Source: an uncultured Gemmiger sp.
Lineage (GTDB): Bacteria > Bacillota > Clostridia > Oscillospirales > Ruminococcaceae
Assembly (NCBI GenBank): GCA_944388135.1
Contig: CALXHP010000067.1
Span: forward strand, 1-33,777
Reading direction: 5' to 3'
Length of the DNA: 33,777 nucleotides
Position numbers and translations under genes: made by a program. The notes under the pieces are model-generated. The model worked only from the letters and a program-made list of their open reading frames with translations. It was not told where the DNA came from and did not search any database. Within the stretch, counting starts at the first letter, position 1. Every line of letters starts with the position of its first letter. Below are positions 22,982 to 31,878 of this stretch, piece after piece.

Positions 22982-24856
22982 ATGACCTATCCACTTTTGG
23001 AGCGCATTCAGGCGCCGGGCGATGTGAAATTGTTGGCAGAAAAGGATATGCCCCAACTGTGCGAAGAAGTTCGGCAGTTTTTGATTCAAAGTGTTACCTC
23101 CACCGGCGGACACCTTTCCTCCAATTTGGGTGTGGTGGAACTCACGGTGGCACTGCACCGTGCATTGGATCTGCCTCAGGATAAAATTCTGTTTGATGTG
23201 GGACATCAATGCTATACACATAAATTGTTGACGGGACGCCGCAAGGGCTTTGCGGCATTGCGTCAGAAAGATGGGATTTCCGGTTTCCCGAACCCTAAAG
23301 AAAGCAACTGCGACACCTTTGTGGCAGGGCACGGCAGTGCTGCGCTTTCTACGGCGATTGGCATTGCACGCGCCAAAAAGATCAAAAAAGAGCCGGGCAA
23401 AGTGGTTGCCATTGTAGGCGATGGAGCATTTACCGGCGGCATGGTCTATGAAGGCATGAACAATGTCAGCAAACTGAATAATCTCATTGTGATTTTGAAT
23501 GACAATAAAATGTCTATTTCCAAAAACGTAGGTCAGATGGCCAATTATCTGACGAAGCTGCGCACGGATCCAAAGTATTTCCACGCCAAAGCGCAAATGG
23601 AGAACGTATTGGACAGCATCCCGGTGATTGGAAACGCTATGGTAAAAGCGCTGCAAGGCGGAAAACAGCTGGTCCGGCGGGGCATTTACCATTCGACTAT
23701 GTTCGAAGAAATGGGATTCCAGTATATCGGGCCGGTGGACGGTCACGATGTGATCCTGCTGGAGAAGATGCTTACCAACTTGCGAGAACAGTATGCTCCT
23801 ATTTTTCTCCATGTAGTGACCCAGAAGGGAAAGGGTCTTAAGCAGGCAGAGGAAAATCCAGGGGAGTTTCACGCCGTTTCTTCCATAGATCTGAATCATT
23901 TGACGGATCCCGAGCTTTCTCCCAAGGATTCTTTCTCTACCACCTTTGGTTCCACGCTGGCAGAGTTGGGAAATGTGGAACCGCGGCTTTGCGCGATCAC
24001 GGCAGCCATGAAATATGGTACCGGGCTGAACTTTTTCAAGCATGCACATGCAGACCGTTTCTTTGATGTAGGCATGGCAGAAGAGCATGCTGTCAGTTTC
24101 GCGGCAGGACTTGCCAGCCAGGGCCTTCTTCCGGTAGTGGCCATTTATTCCACCTTTTTTCAGCGGGCATACGACCAGATCATTCATGATGTCAATTTGA
24201 TGAAACTGGATGTTCTGTTTGCTGTGGATCGTGCCGGTCTTGTTCCTGGTGATGGAGAAACCCACCAGGGAATTTATGACACCGCTTTCTTCAGCCAGAT
24301 CGGAATTCCGCTCTACGCCCCTTCCAATTATGAGGAGTTAAAATATTGGCTGCGCTATCTTGTCTGTGAAGCGCGTGGACCGCGTGCCATCCGGTATGCT
24401 CGGGGAGAACAAAAGCCTGCCCTTGCTGCGTTGGAATGTACAGGCGAGGCCTTTGACCAGATAGAAACCCGGGCGGATGCAAAAACAGCCCTGGTCAGTT
24501 ATGGTGCAGAGACTGAAGAGATCATTGCAGCCTGCGACTTGCTGCATCAGAAAAAGGTCCCTGTTGATTGTTATAAGATGGTTCGCCTTTTCCCACTGCC
24601 GGAAGGTATTTGTGAAACTTTGCAGAAATATGGCTGCATTTTGTTTGCGGAAGATTCGGTCCATACCGGGAGTATTGGTGAACAGTTATGTTTTGCATTG
24701 CAGCAATTTGGGTGGAAAGGAACGTTTTTGTTGCATGCAGTGGATAATACGCATTTGTTGCATGCCAATGTGCCACAGCTGCGTCGTGACCAGAAATTGG
24801 ATGCTGCCGCATTGGCGGATGATGTGCTGGCAAATGTAAAGGAGAAACAGGCATGA
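22982..24856 (+). CDS. dxs: 1-deoxy-D-xylulose-5-phosphate synthase
   Basis: First enzyme of the MEP isoprenoid pathway: condenses pyruvate and glyceraldehyde 3-phosphate, using thiamine diphosphate. The 624-residue product has the expected order: GGHLSSNLGVVELTVALH near residues 42-60, DVGHQCYTHKLLTGR, GHGSAALSTAIG, the ThDP-binding GDGAFTGGMVYEGMNN (146-161) with its LNDNKMSIS partner, FEEMGFQYIGPVDGHD, the pyrimidine-domain FDVGMAEEHAVSFAAGLA, and RAGLVPGDGETHQGIYD. GAGGTG precedes ATG 22982. It overlaps tlyA by four bases. Together with ispA it supplies C15 prenyl diphosphate. Confidence 0.97.
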   Translation: MTYPLLERIQAPGDVKLLAEKDMPQLCEEVRQFLIQSVTSTGGHLSSNLGVVELTVALHRALDLPQDKILFDVGHQCYTHKLLTGRRKGFAALRQKDGISGFPNPKESNCDTFVAGHGSAALSTAIGIARAKKIKKEPGKVVAIVGDGAFTGGMVYEGMNNVSKLNNLIVILNDNKMSISKNVGQMANYLTKLRTDPKYFHAKAQMENVLDSIPVIGNAMVKALQGGKQLVRRGIYHSTMFEEMGFQYIGPVDGHDVILLEKMLTNLREQYAPIFLHVVTQKGKGLKQAEENPGEFHAVSSIDLNHLTDPELSPKDSFSTTFGSTLAELGNVEPRLCAITAAMKYGTGLNFFKHAHADRFFDVGMAEEHAVSFAAGLASQGLLPVVAIYSTFFQRAYDQIIHDVNLMKLDVLFAVDRAGLVPGDGETHQGIYDTAFFSQIGIPLYAPSNYEELKYWLRYLVCEARGPRAIRYARGEQKPALAALECTGEAFDQIETRADAKTALVSYGAETEEIIAACDLLHQKKVPVDCYKMVRLFPLPEGICETLQKYGCILFAEDSVHTGSIGEQLCFALQQFGWKGTFLLHAVDNTHLLHANVPQLRRDQKLDAAALADDVLANVKEKQA

Positions 24857-25674
24857 GCAAAATCCGGTTGGACCAATATCTTTGTCAGAAGGGCCTTGCC
24901 CAAAGTCGTGAAAGAGCGAAAGCTTTGATCATGGCGGGCATTGTTTTTGTCAACGAACAAAAAGTGGACAAGGCGGGCGAAATGGTGCCGGAAGACGCTG
25001 TGGTGGAAGTACGTGGTCATGATATCGGGTATGTAAGCCGCGGCGGGTTGAAGCTGGAAAAGGCAATGCAGGTTTTCCCCATGCGCCCGGAAGGCAAGGT
25101 CTGCATGGATATTGGCGCTTCTACAGGTGGTTTTACCGACTGTATGCTGAAGAACGGTGCCGTTAAAGTTTACGCGGTAGACGTGGGATATGGGCAACTC
25201 GCATGGAGTTTGCGCACAGATGAACGCGTCATCAATATGGAACGAACCAATATCCGCAATGTAAAGCGGGAAAGCCTTACAGACGAAATTGAATTTTTTA
25301 GTGTAGACGTGTCCTTTATATCGCTGAAGCATATTTTCCCGGTGGCAGACCAGATTTGCACACCCGGTGCTGTGGGAGTCTGCCTTGTAAAGCCGCAGTT
25401 TGAGGCAGGACGGGAAAAAGTAGGCAAGAAGGGAGTTGTCCGTGATCCGGCTACCCACCGGGAAGTATTGGAAATGGCACAAAGCTATGCCTTGGCCAAT
25501 CATTTTACTGCGGCAGGCTTGGATTTTTCTCCCATAAAAGGACCGGAAGGAAATATAGAATTTTTGCTGTATGTACAGCACAGTGACACCCCGCAGCCAT
25601 TGCCGGAAGGAAAAATTCAAGAGGTGGTCAAGGCTGCCCACGATACCCTTGATAAAGCTCCCAATTTACATTGA
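24853..25674 (+). CDS. tlyA: TlyA family rRNA (cytidine-2'-O)-methyltransferase
   Basis: SAM-dependent 2'-O-methyltransferase that modifies 16S and 23S rRNA. The 273-residue product starts with an S4 RNA-binding domain (residues about 3-60, RLDQYLCQKGLAQSRERAKALI), then GGLKLEKA, and the FtsJ-like domain with the SAM loop CMDIGASTGGFTDCML (84-99). The catalytic K-D-K-E set is visible: K67 or near in GGLKL, D in FSVDVSFIS, K in CLVKPQFEAGR, and E in KGPEGNIEFL. It overlaps dxs at its start and is four bases from the possible TTG start of nadK. The old name hemolysin A refers to a secondary phenotype. Confidence 0.93.
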   Translation: MSKIRLDQYLCQKGLAQSRERAKALIMAGIVFVNEQKVDKAGEMVPEDAVVEVRGHDIGYVSRGGLKLEKAMQVFPMRPEGKVCMDIGASTGGFTDCMLKNGAVKVYAVDVGYGQLAWSLRTDERVINMERTNIRNVKRESLTDEIEFFSVDVSFISLKHIFPVADQICTPGAVGVCLVKPQFEAGREKVGKKGVVRDPATHREVLEMAQSYALANHFTAAGLDFSPIKGPEGNIEFLLYVQHSDTPQPLPEGKIQEVVKAAHDTLDKAPNLH

Positions 25675-25691
25675 CAGAAAGGAAGACATGC

Positions 25692-26537
25692 ATGGCGGTC
25701 TTGCTGATTCCCAATGCAACGAAAGATCATGGGCTGGTTGTGACAAAGCAGGCAGCGTCTTTACTTGGGCAGTATGGTGTGCAGGTGTTGATGACCGATA
25801 CCGGTGTTCCGGCGGAAATGTTTCCCAACGTAACGATCTTACCGGAAGAAACTGCATACCGACAGGCCGATCTGGTCGTGACCATTGGCGGCGACGGAAC
25901 TTTGTTGCGCAGCGGCCATGCTTGTGTTCGCTTTCGGAAACCTGTTCTGGGCGTCAATCTTGGGCGTACAGGCTTTTTGGCAACCTGCGAGGTGGAGGAA
26001 ATGCCGGAAAAATTGCAACGCCTGGCGGATGGAGATTACAGAATCGTCCGAAGAGGCTTGCTGTCGGCCTATGCGCCCCAAGATGGTCAGCACACAGAGG
26101 CCATCAATGATGTGGTGGTGTTCGGCGATTCTCGTATGCACCCGATGGATTACAGCGTATACTGCGATGGATCTTTTGTCAGCAGTTACCGTAGCGATGG
26201 TCTGATTGTGGCGACGCCAACCGGTTCTACGGCATATTCTTTCTCGGCAGGCGGACCAGTGCTGGATGGAGCGGCAGATGTGATGGTTTTGACGCCTGTG
26301 TGTGCACACAACGTACATACAGCACCGCTTGTATTTGCAGCCAATCGCTCATTAGAAATTGTTGCCGATGCGGAAAACCGGGAAACCTGTTATTTTTGCG
26401 CCGACAGTGGTACCCGGCATGCCTTGCTGCCGGGGAAAGCCGTTCGTATCACTGCTGCGCCCGGTAAGCTTCAATTGATTACCTTTCAGGAATCCGAACA
26501 ATTTTGTGCTATAGAAAATAAGCTTATGAGGAGATGA
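25692..26537 (+). CDS. nadK: NAD kinase
   Basis: Phosphorylates NAD+ to NADP+ using ATP or polyphosphate. The 281-residue product has GGDGT at residues 66-70, then GVNLGRTGFLA, AINDVVV (N139, D140, where many homologues have NE), SDGLIVATPTGSTAYSFSAGGPVL and a beta-rich C-terminal domain. A TTG at 25671 would overlap the tlyA stop and add seven residues; AGGAAG (25680-25685) is better placed for ATG 25692. The D for E exchange at 140 is conservative and likely functional. It is the next gene to argR. Confidence 0.95.
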   Translation: MAVLLIPNATKDHGLVVTKQAASLLGQYGVQVLMTDTGVPAEMFPNVTILPEETAYRQADLVVTIGGDGTLLRSGHACVRFRKPVLGVNLGRTGFLATCEVEEMPEKLQRLADGDYRIVRRGLLSAYAPQDGQHTEAINDVVVFGDSRMHPMDYSVYCDGSFVSSYRSDGLIVATPTGSTAYSFSAGGPVLDGAADVMVLTPVCAHNVHTAPLVFAANRSLEIVADAENRETCYFCADSGTRHALLPGKAVRITAAPGKLQLITFQESEQFCAIENKLMRR

Positions 26538-26542
26538 TTCCG

Positions 26543-27004
26543 ATGAAAAGCGCGCGCCATCAGGCTATTTTGGATTTGATCGAAAAACACCCCATTGACC
26601 GTCAGGAGGATTTGCTGGCGCATTTGAGGGAAGAGGGGTTCGACGTCACGCAGGCTACTGTATCTCGAGATATTCGGGACCTGCAGCTGGTCAAGGTGGC
26701 TGATTCTGATGGCCGGTATCGCTATATGCCGGCGGCGGCTTCCGGAAAGGTGACACATTCTCCCAGCAGATTTGAAATGATTTTTCGCGAGTCTGTCATT
26801 AAAGTGGATTATGCCGGTCATATGGTGCTGGTTAAGTGCTTTTCGGGGATGGCGAATGCTGCCTGCGAGGTATTTGATGCCAAACAGTGGAACAATGTGG
26901 TCGGTACGCTTTCGGGCGATGACACCTTTTTCATTTTAATGCGTACCGAAGAGGATGCGGCAGAAATTTGCCGTGCATTACAGCAATACGCACGCCGTGG
27001 TTGA
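26543..27004 (+). CDS. argR: Arginine repressor ArgR/AhrC
   Basis: Hexameric, arginine-dependent transcription regulator of arginine synthesis and catabolism genes. The 153-residue product has a winged helix domain: RHQAILDLIEKHPIDRQEDLLAHLREEGFDVTQATVSRDIRDLQLVKV, the SR motif ATVSRDIRDL being the DNA-reading helix. The C-terminal domain carries GTLSGDDTFFILMRTEEDA, whose GDDT holds the arginine-contacting aspartates. ATG 26534 overlaps the nadK stop, but GAGGAG (26527-26532) suits ATG 26543 better. No ARG box is evident in this window. The argR-recN pairing is typical of Firmicutes. Confidence 0.95.
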   Translation: MKSARHQAILDLIEKHPIDRQEDLLAHLREEGFDVTQATVSRDIRDLQLVKVADSDGRYRYMPAAASGKVTHSPSRFEMIFRESVIKVDYAGHMVLVKCFSGMANAACEVFDAKQWNNVVGTLSGDDTFFILMRTEEDAAEICRALQQYARRG

Positions 27005-27039
27005 GAACGGTTACAAAAATGCAGGGGAGGGGCTGGCCT

Positions 27040-28707
27040 ATGCTGGCAAACCTGAAAATTGAAAATGTGGCCGTAATCGAAAAAGCGGAAGTTCAATTTA
27101 CGCCGGGTTTCAATGTGTTGACGGGCGAAACAGGCGCCGGCAAATCGATTCTCATCGATTCCATCAATGCTATTTTGGGAAATCGAACGTCCCGGGAACT
27201 GGTGCGCAGCGGTGCACAAAAGGCGTGCATCTGGGCGACGTTTGAATCCATCCCGAAATCGGTGCAGGATAAACTGGAAAAAAGTGGCTATGAGGCCTCT
27301 GACGATCTTCTTCTGTATCGTGAAATCAATGCGGACGGAAAAGGAAGCTGCCGCATCAATGGTATGCCGGCTACCGCCAGTGTAGTGCGGGATATTTCCG
27401 CCGGGTTATTGGCCATCCATGGACAGCATGACAGTCAGGGCTTGACAAATCCGGCACTTCATCTGGGACTTTTGGATCAGTATGCGCAGAATCAGGAACT
27501 GTTTTCTCAGTACTACCAGCGTTACCGGGAACTGGTAACCATTAAACGGCAGTTGGATGCACTGAACGCCAGCGAAGCGGACAAGCAGCGCCGCATGGAG
27601 GCGCTTACAGCAGAAATTGAGGCGATTGACACCGCCGCGCTGCAACCTGGAGAAGAAAAGACGCTTCAGGAAAGAAAGAATGTCATCACACATGCCCAGA
27701 GCATTTTGCAGGGAATTACCGCAGCCCATCTGGCGTTAGCCGGTGATGAAGAGGGCGAACAGGCAGGTGCAGCAGATCTGCTTGGCGGTGCTGTCGAAGG
27801 TATGCAAAACGCTGCACAGCAGGACGACACCCTGGCTTCCATGGCCGATCGTTTACAGGAATTGTATTATTCTGCACGGGAGTTGGCCACAGATCTGGCT
27901 GACCGCTTGGACGCCTATGATTTTGACCCGGCAGAACTTGACCAAATCGAGGCACGTCTGGATACCATTTACCGAATCAAACAAAAGTTTGGTATGGAAG
28001 TCGAGGAGTTGCTGGCCCGCCGGGAACAAGCGGCTGCTGAATTGGAAAATTACCAGTCCTCCGGTCAAAAAATTGCAGAATTAAAGGCCGGAATGCAGGA
28101 ACTTTATGCAAAGGCAAAAAAGGCAGCGGACGCGCTGACACAAAGCAGATTGACCGGCTTTACCGCGATGAACAAGCAGATGAAATCTGCATTAGAATTT
28201 TTGAATATGCCGGGAATCCGTTTTGCGTTACGCCATGCCAAGGGCCCTCTTTCCTCTCACGGACAAGACAGTGTGGAGTTTTTGATTTCCACCAACCCGG
28301 GGGAAGAGCCCAAACCATTGGCAAAAATTGCATCGGGTGGTGAACTCTCCCGTATCATGCTGGCGTTTAAGAGCGCCCTTGCCGATCGGGATGCATTGCC
28401 GACGGTAATATATGATGAAATTGATACAGGCGTTTCCGGTTTGGCCGCGGGTCGGATCGGACAGCTGCTGCATCAGACCGCACAGGGGCGTCAGGTTCTT
28501 TGCATCACGCATACCCCTCAGGTGGCGGCATTCGCCGATAACCAGCTTTTGATTCAAAAGAATGTAAAGGCGGGACGGACTTATACACAGATCCACACGC
28601 TGGATTTGGAAGGCCGGGTAGAGGTTCTTGCCCGGATGATCTCTGGCGATAAGGTGACGGAGCTCAGCCTTGCCAATGCCCGTGAACTGATTGAAAAATC
28701 TCGATAA
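27040..28707 (+). CDS. recN: DNA repair protein RecN
   Basis: SMC-like ATPase involved in early steps of double-strand break repair. The 555-residue product has the N-terminal Walker A GETGAGKS at 29-36, an NGMPATASVVRDI block, IHGQHDSQGL, a long coiled-coil middle (about 155-370) and the C-terminal half with LAKIASGGELSRIMLAFKSAL (signature) and PTVIYDEIDTGVSG (Walker B), then QVLCITHTPQVAAFAD. The frame is open upstream to 26968, overlapping argR, but AGGGGAGGGG (27023-27032) marks ATG 27040 as the start. It is the last gene of the operon; no terminator is visible in the 28 bp before the tyrS promoter. Confidence 0.96.
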   Translation: MLANLKIENVAVIEKAEVQFTPGFNVLTGETGAGKSILIDSINAILGNRTSRELVRSGAQKACIWATFESIPKSVQDKLEKSGYEASDDLLLYREINADGKGSCRINGMPATASVVRDISAGLLAIHGQHDSQGLTNPALHLGLLDQYAQNQELFSQYYQRYRELVTIKRQLDALNASEADKQRRMEALTAEIEAIDTAALQPGEEKTLQERKNVITHAQSILQGITAAHLALAGDEEGEQAGAADLLGGAVEGMQNAAQQDDTLASMADRLQELYYSARELATDLADRLDAYDFDPAELDQIEARLDTIYRIKQKFGMEVEELLARREQAAAELENYQSSGQKIAELKAGMQELYAKAKKAADALTQSRLTGFTAMNKQMKSALEFLNMPGIRFALRHAKGPLSSHGQDSVEFLISTNPGEEPKPLAKIASGGELSRIMLAFKSALADRDALPTVIYDEIDTGVSGLAAGRIGQLLHQTAQGRQVLCITHTPQVAAFADNQLLIQKNVKAGRTYTQIHTLDLEGRVEVLARMISGDKVTELSLANARELIEKSR

Positions 28708-28735
28708 ATCCCCTATACGGATATCCCGGACTTGC

Positions 28736-28764
28736 TTGACTTTCCGCATGGAGTGTGCTAGAGT
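28736..28764 (+). promoter_or_regulatory. Predicted sigma-A promoter of the T-box-tyrS unit
   Basis: TTGACT (28736-28741) and TAGAGT (28759-28764) are 17 bp apart, directly upstream of the T-box leader. The -10 box is not ideal but has the TGC just before it (TGCTAGAGT), which resembles an extended -10. Confidence 0.7.
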
Positions 28765-28770
28765 TATTAG

Positions 28771-29064
28771 CGTAAAATGCATGGATGGGAACAAGTACCC
28801 TCAGCAAGGTCATCACAGAGAGGCTCCGGCTGGTGAAAGGAGCTGGTGACAGGTTGGGTAGGGAATACATCCCGGAGCAGCAGGTTGAACGTGGAAGCAC
28901 AAGTAAACTGTGCCGTGTGCGCACGTTATAGCGCCTGGGTGTCGTGGCATCCCTTTGGCTGCTGCACCCGCGAAGGTCCGACACTGTGAAGTGCGGGCAA
29001 ACAGAGGTGGTACCGCGATTCTTCGCCCTCTGCCAAATTTACATTTGGCAGGGGCGTTTTATTT
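28771..29064 (+). ncRNA. T-box riboswitch (tyrosine, UAC specifier) upstream of tyrS
   Basis: About 290 bases of leader RNA between the promoter and tyrS show the T-box layout. Stem I contains AGAGAGGCTCCGGCTGGTGAAAGG and GGTGACAGG, and the specifier loop GAATACATC at 28864-28872 presents UAC (28866-28868), a tyrosine codon. The central T-box AGGTGGTACCGCG (29005-29017) holds UGGU (29008-29011), which can pair with the ACCA end of uncharged tRNA. It is followed by a terminator stem (29024-29056) with TTTT. Uncharged tRNA-Tyr would stabilise the antiterminator and switch on tyrS. Confidence 0.93.
29024..29064 (+). terminator. Regulated terminator of the tyrS T-box
   Basis: The arm TGCCAAAT (29031-29038) pairs with ATTTGGCA (29043-29050), extended with CGCCCTC/GGGGCG through one bulge, and is followed by TTTTATTTG. 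Its 5' arm overlaps the antiterminator sequence downstream of the T-box motif, so the two structures exclude each other. Confidence 0.85.
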
Positions 29065-29094
29065 GTCCTTGCCGCATCACAAGGAGGAACAGAT

Positions 29095-30315
29095 ATGACC
29101 ATTTATGACGAGTTGAAAGCACGTGGCCTGATTGCCCAGGTAACCGATGAGGAAGAAATCAAAAACCTCATCAACAATGGAAAAGCTACCTTTTATATCG
29201 GCTTTGACTGTACGGCAGACAGCTTGACCGCCGGCCATTTTATGGCGCTTACATTGATGAAGCGCCTTCAGATGGCGGGTAATCGCCCCATTGCTTTGAT
29301 TGGCGGCGGTACCACTATGATTGGCGATCCTTCCGGCCGTACCGACATGCGTAAAATGTTGACCAAGGAAGACATTGCACACAATGCCGAGTGCTTTAAA
29401 CGCCAGATGGAGCGTTTTATTGAGTTTGGCGATGGTAAAGCGCTGATGCTGAACAATGCGGAATGGTTGCTGAATCTGAATTATGTTGAGTTGCTGCGTG
29501 AAGTGGGGGCTTGCTTCAGTGTAAATAATATGCTGCGCGCCGAATGCTATAAACAGCGGATGGAAAAAGGGCTTTCCTTTTTGGAATTCAACTACATGAT
29601 CATGCAAAGCTACGACTTCTACCACATGTTCCAGCATTACGGCTGCAACATGCAGTTTGGCGGCGATGATCAGTGGAGCAACATGCTGGGCGGCACGGAA
29701 TTGATTCGCCGCAAGTTAGGCAAAGATGCTTATGCCATGACCATTACGCTGCTGACGGATTCTCAAGGCAAAAAGATGGGAAAAACCGCCGGCAATGCAG
29801 TTTGGCTTGATCCTAACAAGACCAGCCCCTTTGATTTCTATCAGTATTGGCGCAATGTCGGAGATGCAGATGTCCTTAAATGCATCCGCATGCTGACCTT
29901 CCTGCCGTTGGAGCAGATTGATGAGATGGATCATTGGCAGGGCGAACAGCTTAACCAGGCCAAGGAAATCCTGGCATATGAGTTGACCAAAATGGTCCAC
30001 GGGGAAGCCGAGGCAGAAAAGGCACAGGAAACAGCACGAGGATTGTTCAGCGGTGCTGCAGACCATGAGAATATGCCCAGCACTACCCTGGATGCAACTC
30101 TTGTCAAGGATGGTACTGTGGGCCTGCTGGCTGCCATGGTTGCCGCTGGTTTGTGCGCTTCCAATCGTGAGGCACGTCAACTGGTTCAGCAGGGCGGTGT
30201 TCTGGTAGACGGCGAAAAAGTTACCGATCCTAAAACGACATTGAGTGAGGAAGCTTTGCGTGCGGGTGTTGTAATCAAAAAAGGGAAAAAAGTTTACCAG
30301 AAAGTTATGCTGTAA
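29095..30315 (+). CDS. tyrS: Tyrosyl-tRNA synthetase
   Basis: Class I aminoacyl-tRNA synthetase that charges tRNA-Tyr. The 406-residue product has the Rossmann domain with FYIGFDCTADSLTAGHF, where TAGHF (residues 45-49) is the HIGH motif, and the tyrosine pocket in MIMQSYDFYHMFQHYG and FGGDDQWSNM. KMGKT near residue 228 is the KMSKS loop, and an S4 domain ends the protein (SNREARQLVQQGGVLVDGEKV). The AAGGAGG Shine-Dalgarno, 9 bases before ATG 29095, is strong. Expression is expected to be T-box controlled by the UAC-specifying leader upstream. A terminator follows directly. Confidence 0.97.
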   Translation: MTIYDELKARGLIAQVTDEEEIKNLINNGKATFYIGFDCTADSLTAGHFMALTLMKRLQMAGNRPIALIGGGTTMIGDPSGRTDMRKMLTKEDIAHNAECFKRQMERFIEFGDGKALMLNNAEWLLNLNYVELLREVGACFSVNNMLRAECYKQRMEKGLSFLEFNYMIMQSYDFYHMFQHYGCNMQFGGDDQWSNMLGGTELIRRKLGKDAYAMTITLLTDSQGKKMGKTAGNAVWLDPNKTSPFDFYQYWRNVGDADVLKCIRMLTFLPLEQIDEMDHWQGEQLNQAKEILAYELTKMVHGEAEAEKAQETARGLFSGAADHENMPSTTLDATLVKDGTVGLLAAMVAAGLCASNREARQLVQQGGVLVDGEKVTDPKTTLSEEALRAGVVIKKGKKVYQKVML

Positions 30316-30321
30316 AGGCAG

Positions 30322-30361
30322 TGGGGTGCATCTGTGATCTTGGCGGATGCACCCCATTTTT
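30322..30361 (+). terminator. Rho-independent terminator after tyrS
   Basis: TGGGGTGCATC (30322-30332) pairs with GATGCACCCCA (30346-30356), 11 bp with a 13-base loop, followed by five T residues. It lies 7 bp after the tyrS stop. Confidence 0.92.
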
Positions 30362-30406
30362 GTCATATTCCTGCAAAAGATTCCAAGGCCGTAAGCAGGG
30401 TTTACC

Positions 30407-30435
30407 TTGCTCATATAGAAAAAATAGGCTATAAT
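30407..30435 (+). promoter_or_regulatory. Predicted sigma-A promoter of radA
   Basis: TTGCTC (30407-30412) and a perfect TATAAT (30430-30435) are 17 bp apart, 31 bp before the radA start codon. It lies just past the tyrS terminator. Confidence 0.8.
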
Positions 30436-30465
30436 AAAGAAAGTCCATGAGTCAAGGAGGCCGAC

Positions 30466-31869
30466 ATGCCGAAGGACAAATTAAAAATGGTGTATGTATG
30501 CACGCGATGCGGAGAAACAAGTCCTCGCTGGTTGGGCCGATGCCCTTCTTGCGGTGCGTGGAATACCATGACAGAGGATGTTGTTGCTGAACCGGCAAAG
30601 GCATCATCCGGTACACGCAGTGGCGCTGCTGCGCGGGTCCCTGGACAGACATCCCTGACGGCGCACAAGCTGAAAAATATCAGCACAACGGAAGAAAAAA
30701 GCCGTATTATTACCGGGATCAGTGAACTGGATCGAGTCCTGGGCGGTGGCATTGTCATCGGCAGCGTTATCCTGATTGGCGGTGAACCCGGCATTGGCAA
30801 ATCGACCATTTTGCTGCAGCTCTGCGGAGAGGTAAGCAAAACCAAGAGTGTTCTGTATGTTACCGGTGAGGAATCGGTTCGTCAAATCAAGCTGAGGGCG
30901 GTGCGTCTTGATGTTCCTCAGGAGAACATTTCTCTGGTAGCGGAAAGCGATGTAGATGAAATCTGTGGCCTGATCGAGTCCATGAAACCGGATCTGGTGG
31001 TGATTGACTCCATTCAGACAATGCGTTGCGCAGATATAGCTTCTTCTTCCGGAACGGTGAGTCAGGTAAAGGAAAGCACCGCACGGTTCCTGAATGTGGC
31101 CAAAACATTGGAAATCCCTACTTTTATTGTAGGCCACGTCAATAAAGATGGCGCTATTGCCGGCCCCAAAGTGATGGAACACATTGTGGATACAGTCCTC
31201 TATTTTGAGGGCGACAAGACATTGCCATACCGTGTTTTGCGGGCTGTGAAGAATCGTTACGGCTCTACCAACGAAATTGGCATGTTTGATATGACCGGTC
31301 GTGGTCTGGCTCAGATTGAAAATCCGTCCCAGGTAATGCTGGAAGGGCGTCCTCTTGGTATTAGCGGGACCTGTGTCGCCTGCGTAATGGAAGGCACCCG
31401 ACCGGTTTTAAGCGAGATTCAGGCGCTGGTTACCAAGACGAGCTTTCCCAGCCCGCGACGCACGGCCAGCGGTTTTGACTATAACCGTATGTATCTGTTG
31501 TTGGCGGTCCTTGAAAAACGTGCTGGATACTCTTTTGCCAACCAGGATGTTTATGTGAATATCGTGGGAGGCCTGAAGCTGGACGAGACAGCCTGTGACT
31601 TGCCGGCCTGTATTGCGATGGCTTCCAGTTTGCTAGACTTGCCGGTAGGGGAAAAGACCTTCGCGGTAGGTGAAGTGGGCTTGGGCGGCGAAATTCGCAG
31701 TGTTCCCCACTTGGAAACCCGTTTGAGAGAAGCCCAGCGTGTGGGCTTTGACACAGCCATTGTCCCCAAGCATAATTTGAAACTTCTTGATCCGGCACAG
31801 TTCCCGGGCCTCAAACTGGTCGGTGTGTCCTATCTTCGTGAAGCAATCAATACTATAAAATTGAAATGA
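30466..31869 (+). CDS. radA: DNA repair protein RadA (Sms)
   Basis: Hexameric RecA-like helicase that drives branch migration in recombination. The 467-residue product has a zinc finger with C12, C15, C26, C29 (VCTRCGETSPRWLGRCPSCGAW), Walker A GGEPGIGKST (105-114), VVIDSIQTM as Walker B, the RadA-specific KNRYGS (262-267) and a C-terminal Lon-like domain with ANQDVYVNIVGGL. AAGGAGG (30454-30460) precedes ATG 30466 with good spacing. It heads a three-gene unit whose second and third members are not obviously repair proteins. Length is normal. Confidence 0.96.
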   Translation: MPKDKLKMVYVCTRCGETSPRWLGRCPSCGAWNTMTEDVVAEPAKASSGTRSGAAARVPGQTSLTAHKLKNISTTEEKSRIITGISELDRVLGGGIVIGSVILIGGEPGIGKSTILLQLCGEVSKTKSVLYVTGEESVRQIKLRAVRLDVPQENISLVAESDVDEICGLIESMKPDLVVIDSIQTMRCADIASSSGTVSQVKESTARFLNVAKTLEIPTFIVGHVNKDGAIAGPKVMEHIVDTVLYFEGDKTLPYRVLRAVKNRYGSTNEIGMFDMTGRGLAQIENPSQVMLEGRPLGISGTCVACVMEGTRPVLSEIQALVTKTSFPSPRRTASGFDYNRMYLLLAVLEKRAGYSFANQDVYVNIVGGLKLDETACDLPACIAMASSLLDLPVGEKTFAVGEVGLGGEIRSVPHLETRLREAQRVGFDTAIVPKHNLKLLDPAQFPGLKLVGVSYLREAINTIKLK

Positions 31870-31878
31870 GGAAATATT

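Noticed and set aside
22862-24265. A 467-residue minus-strand frame opposite dxs
   Set aside because: dxs is unambiguous on the plus strand; the opposite frame has no recognisable motif and His/Gln-rich composition as expected for antisense reading.
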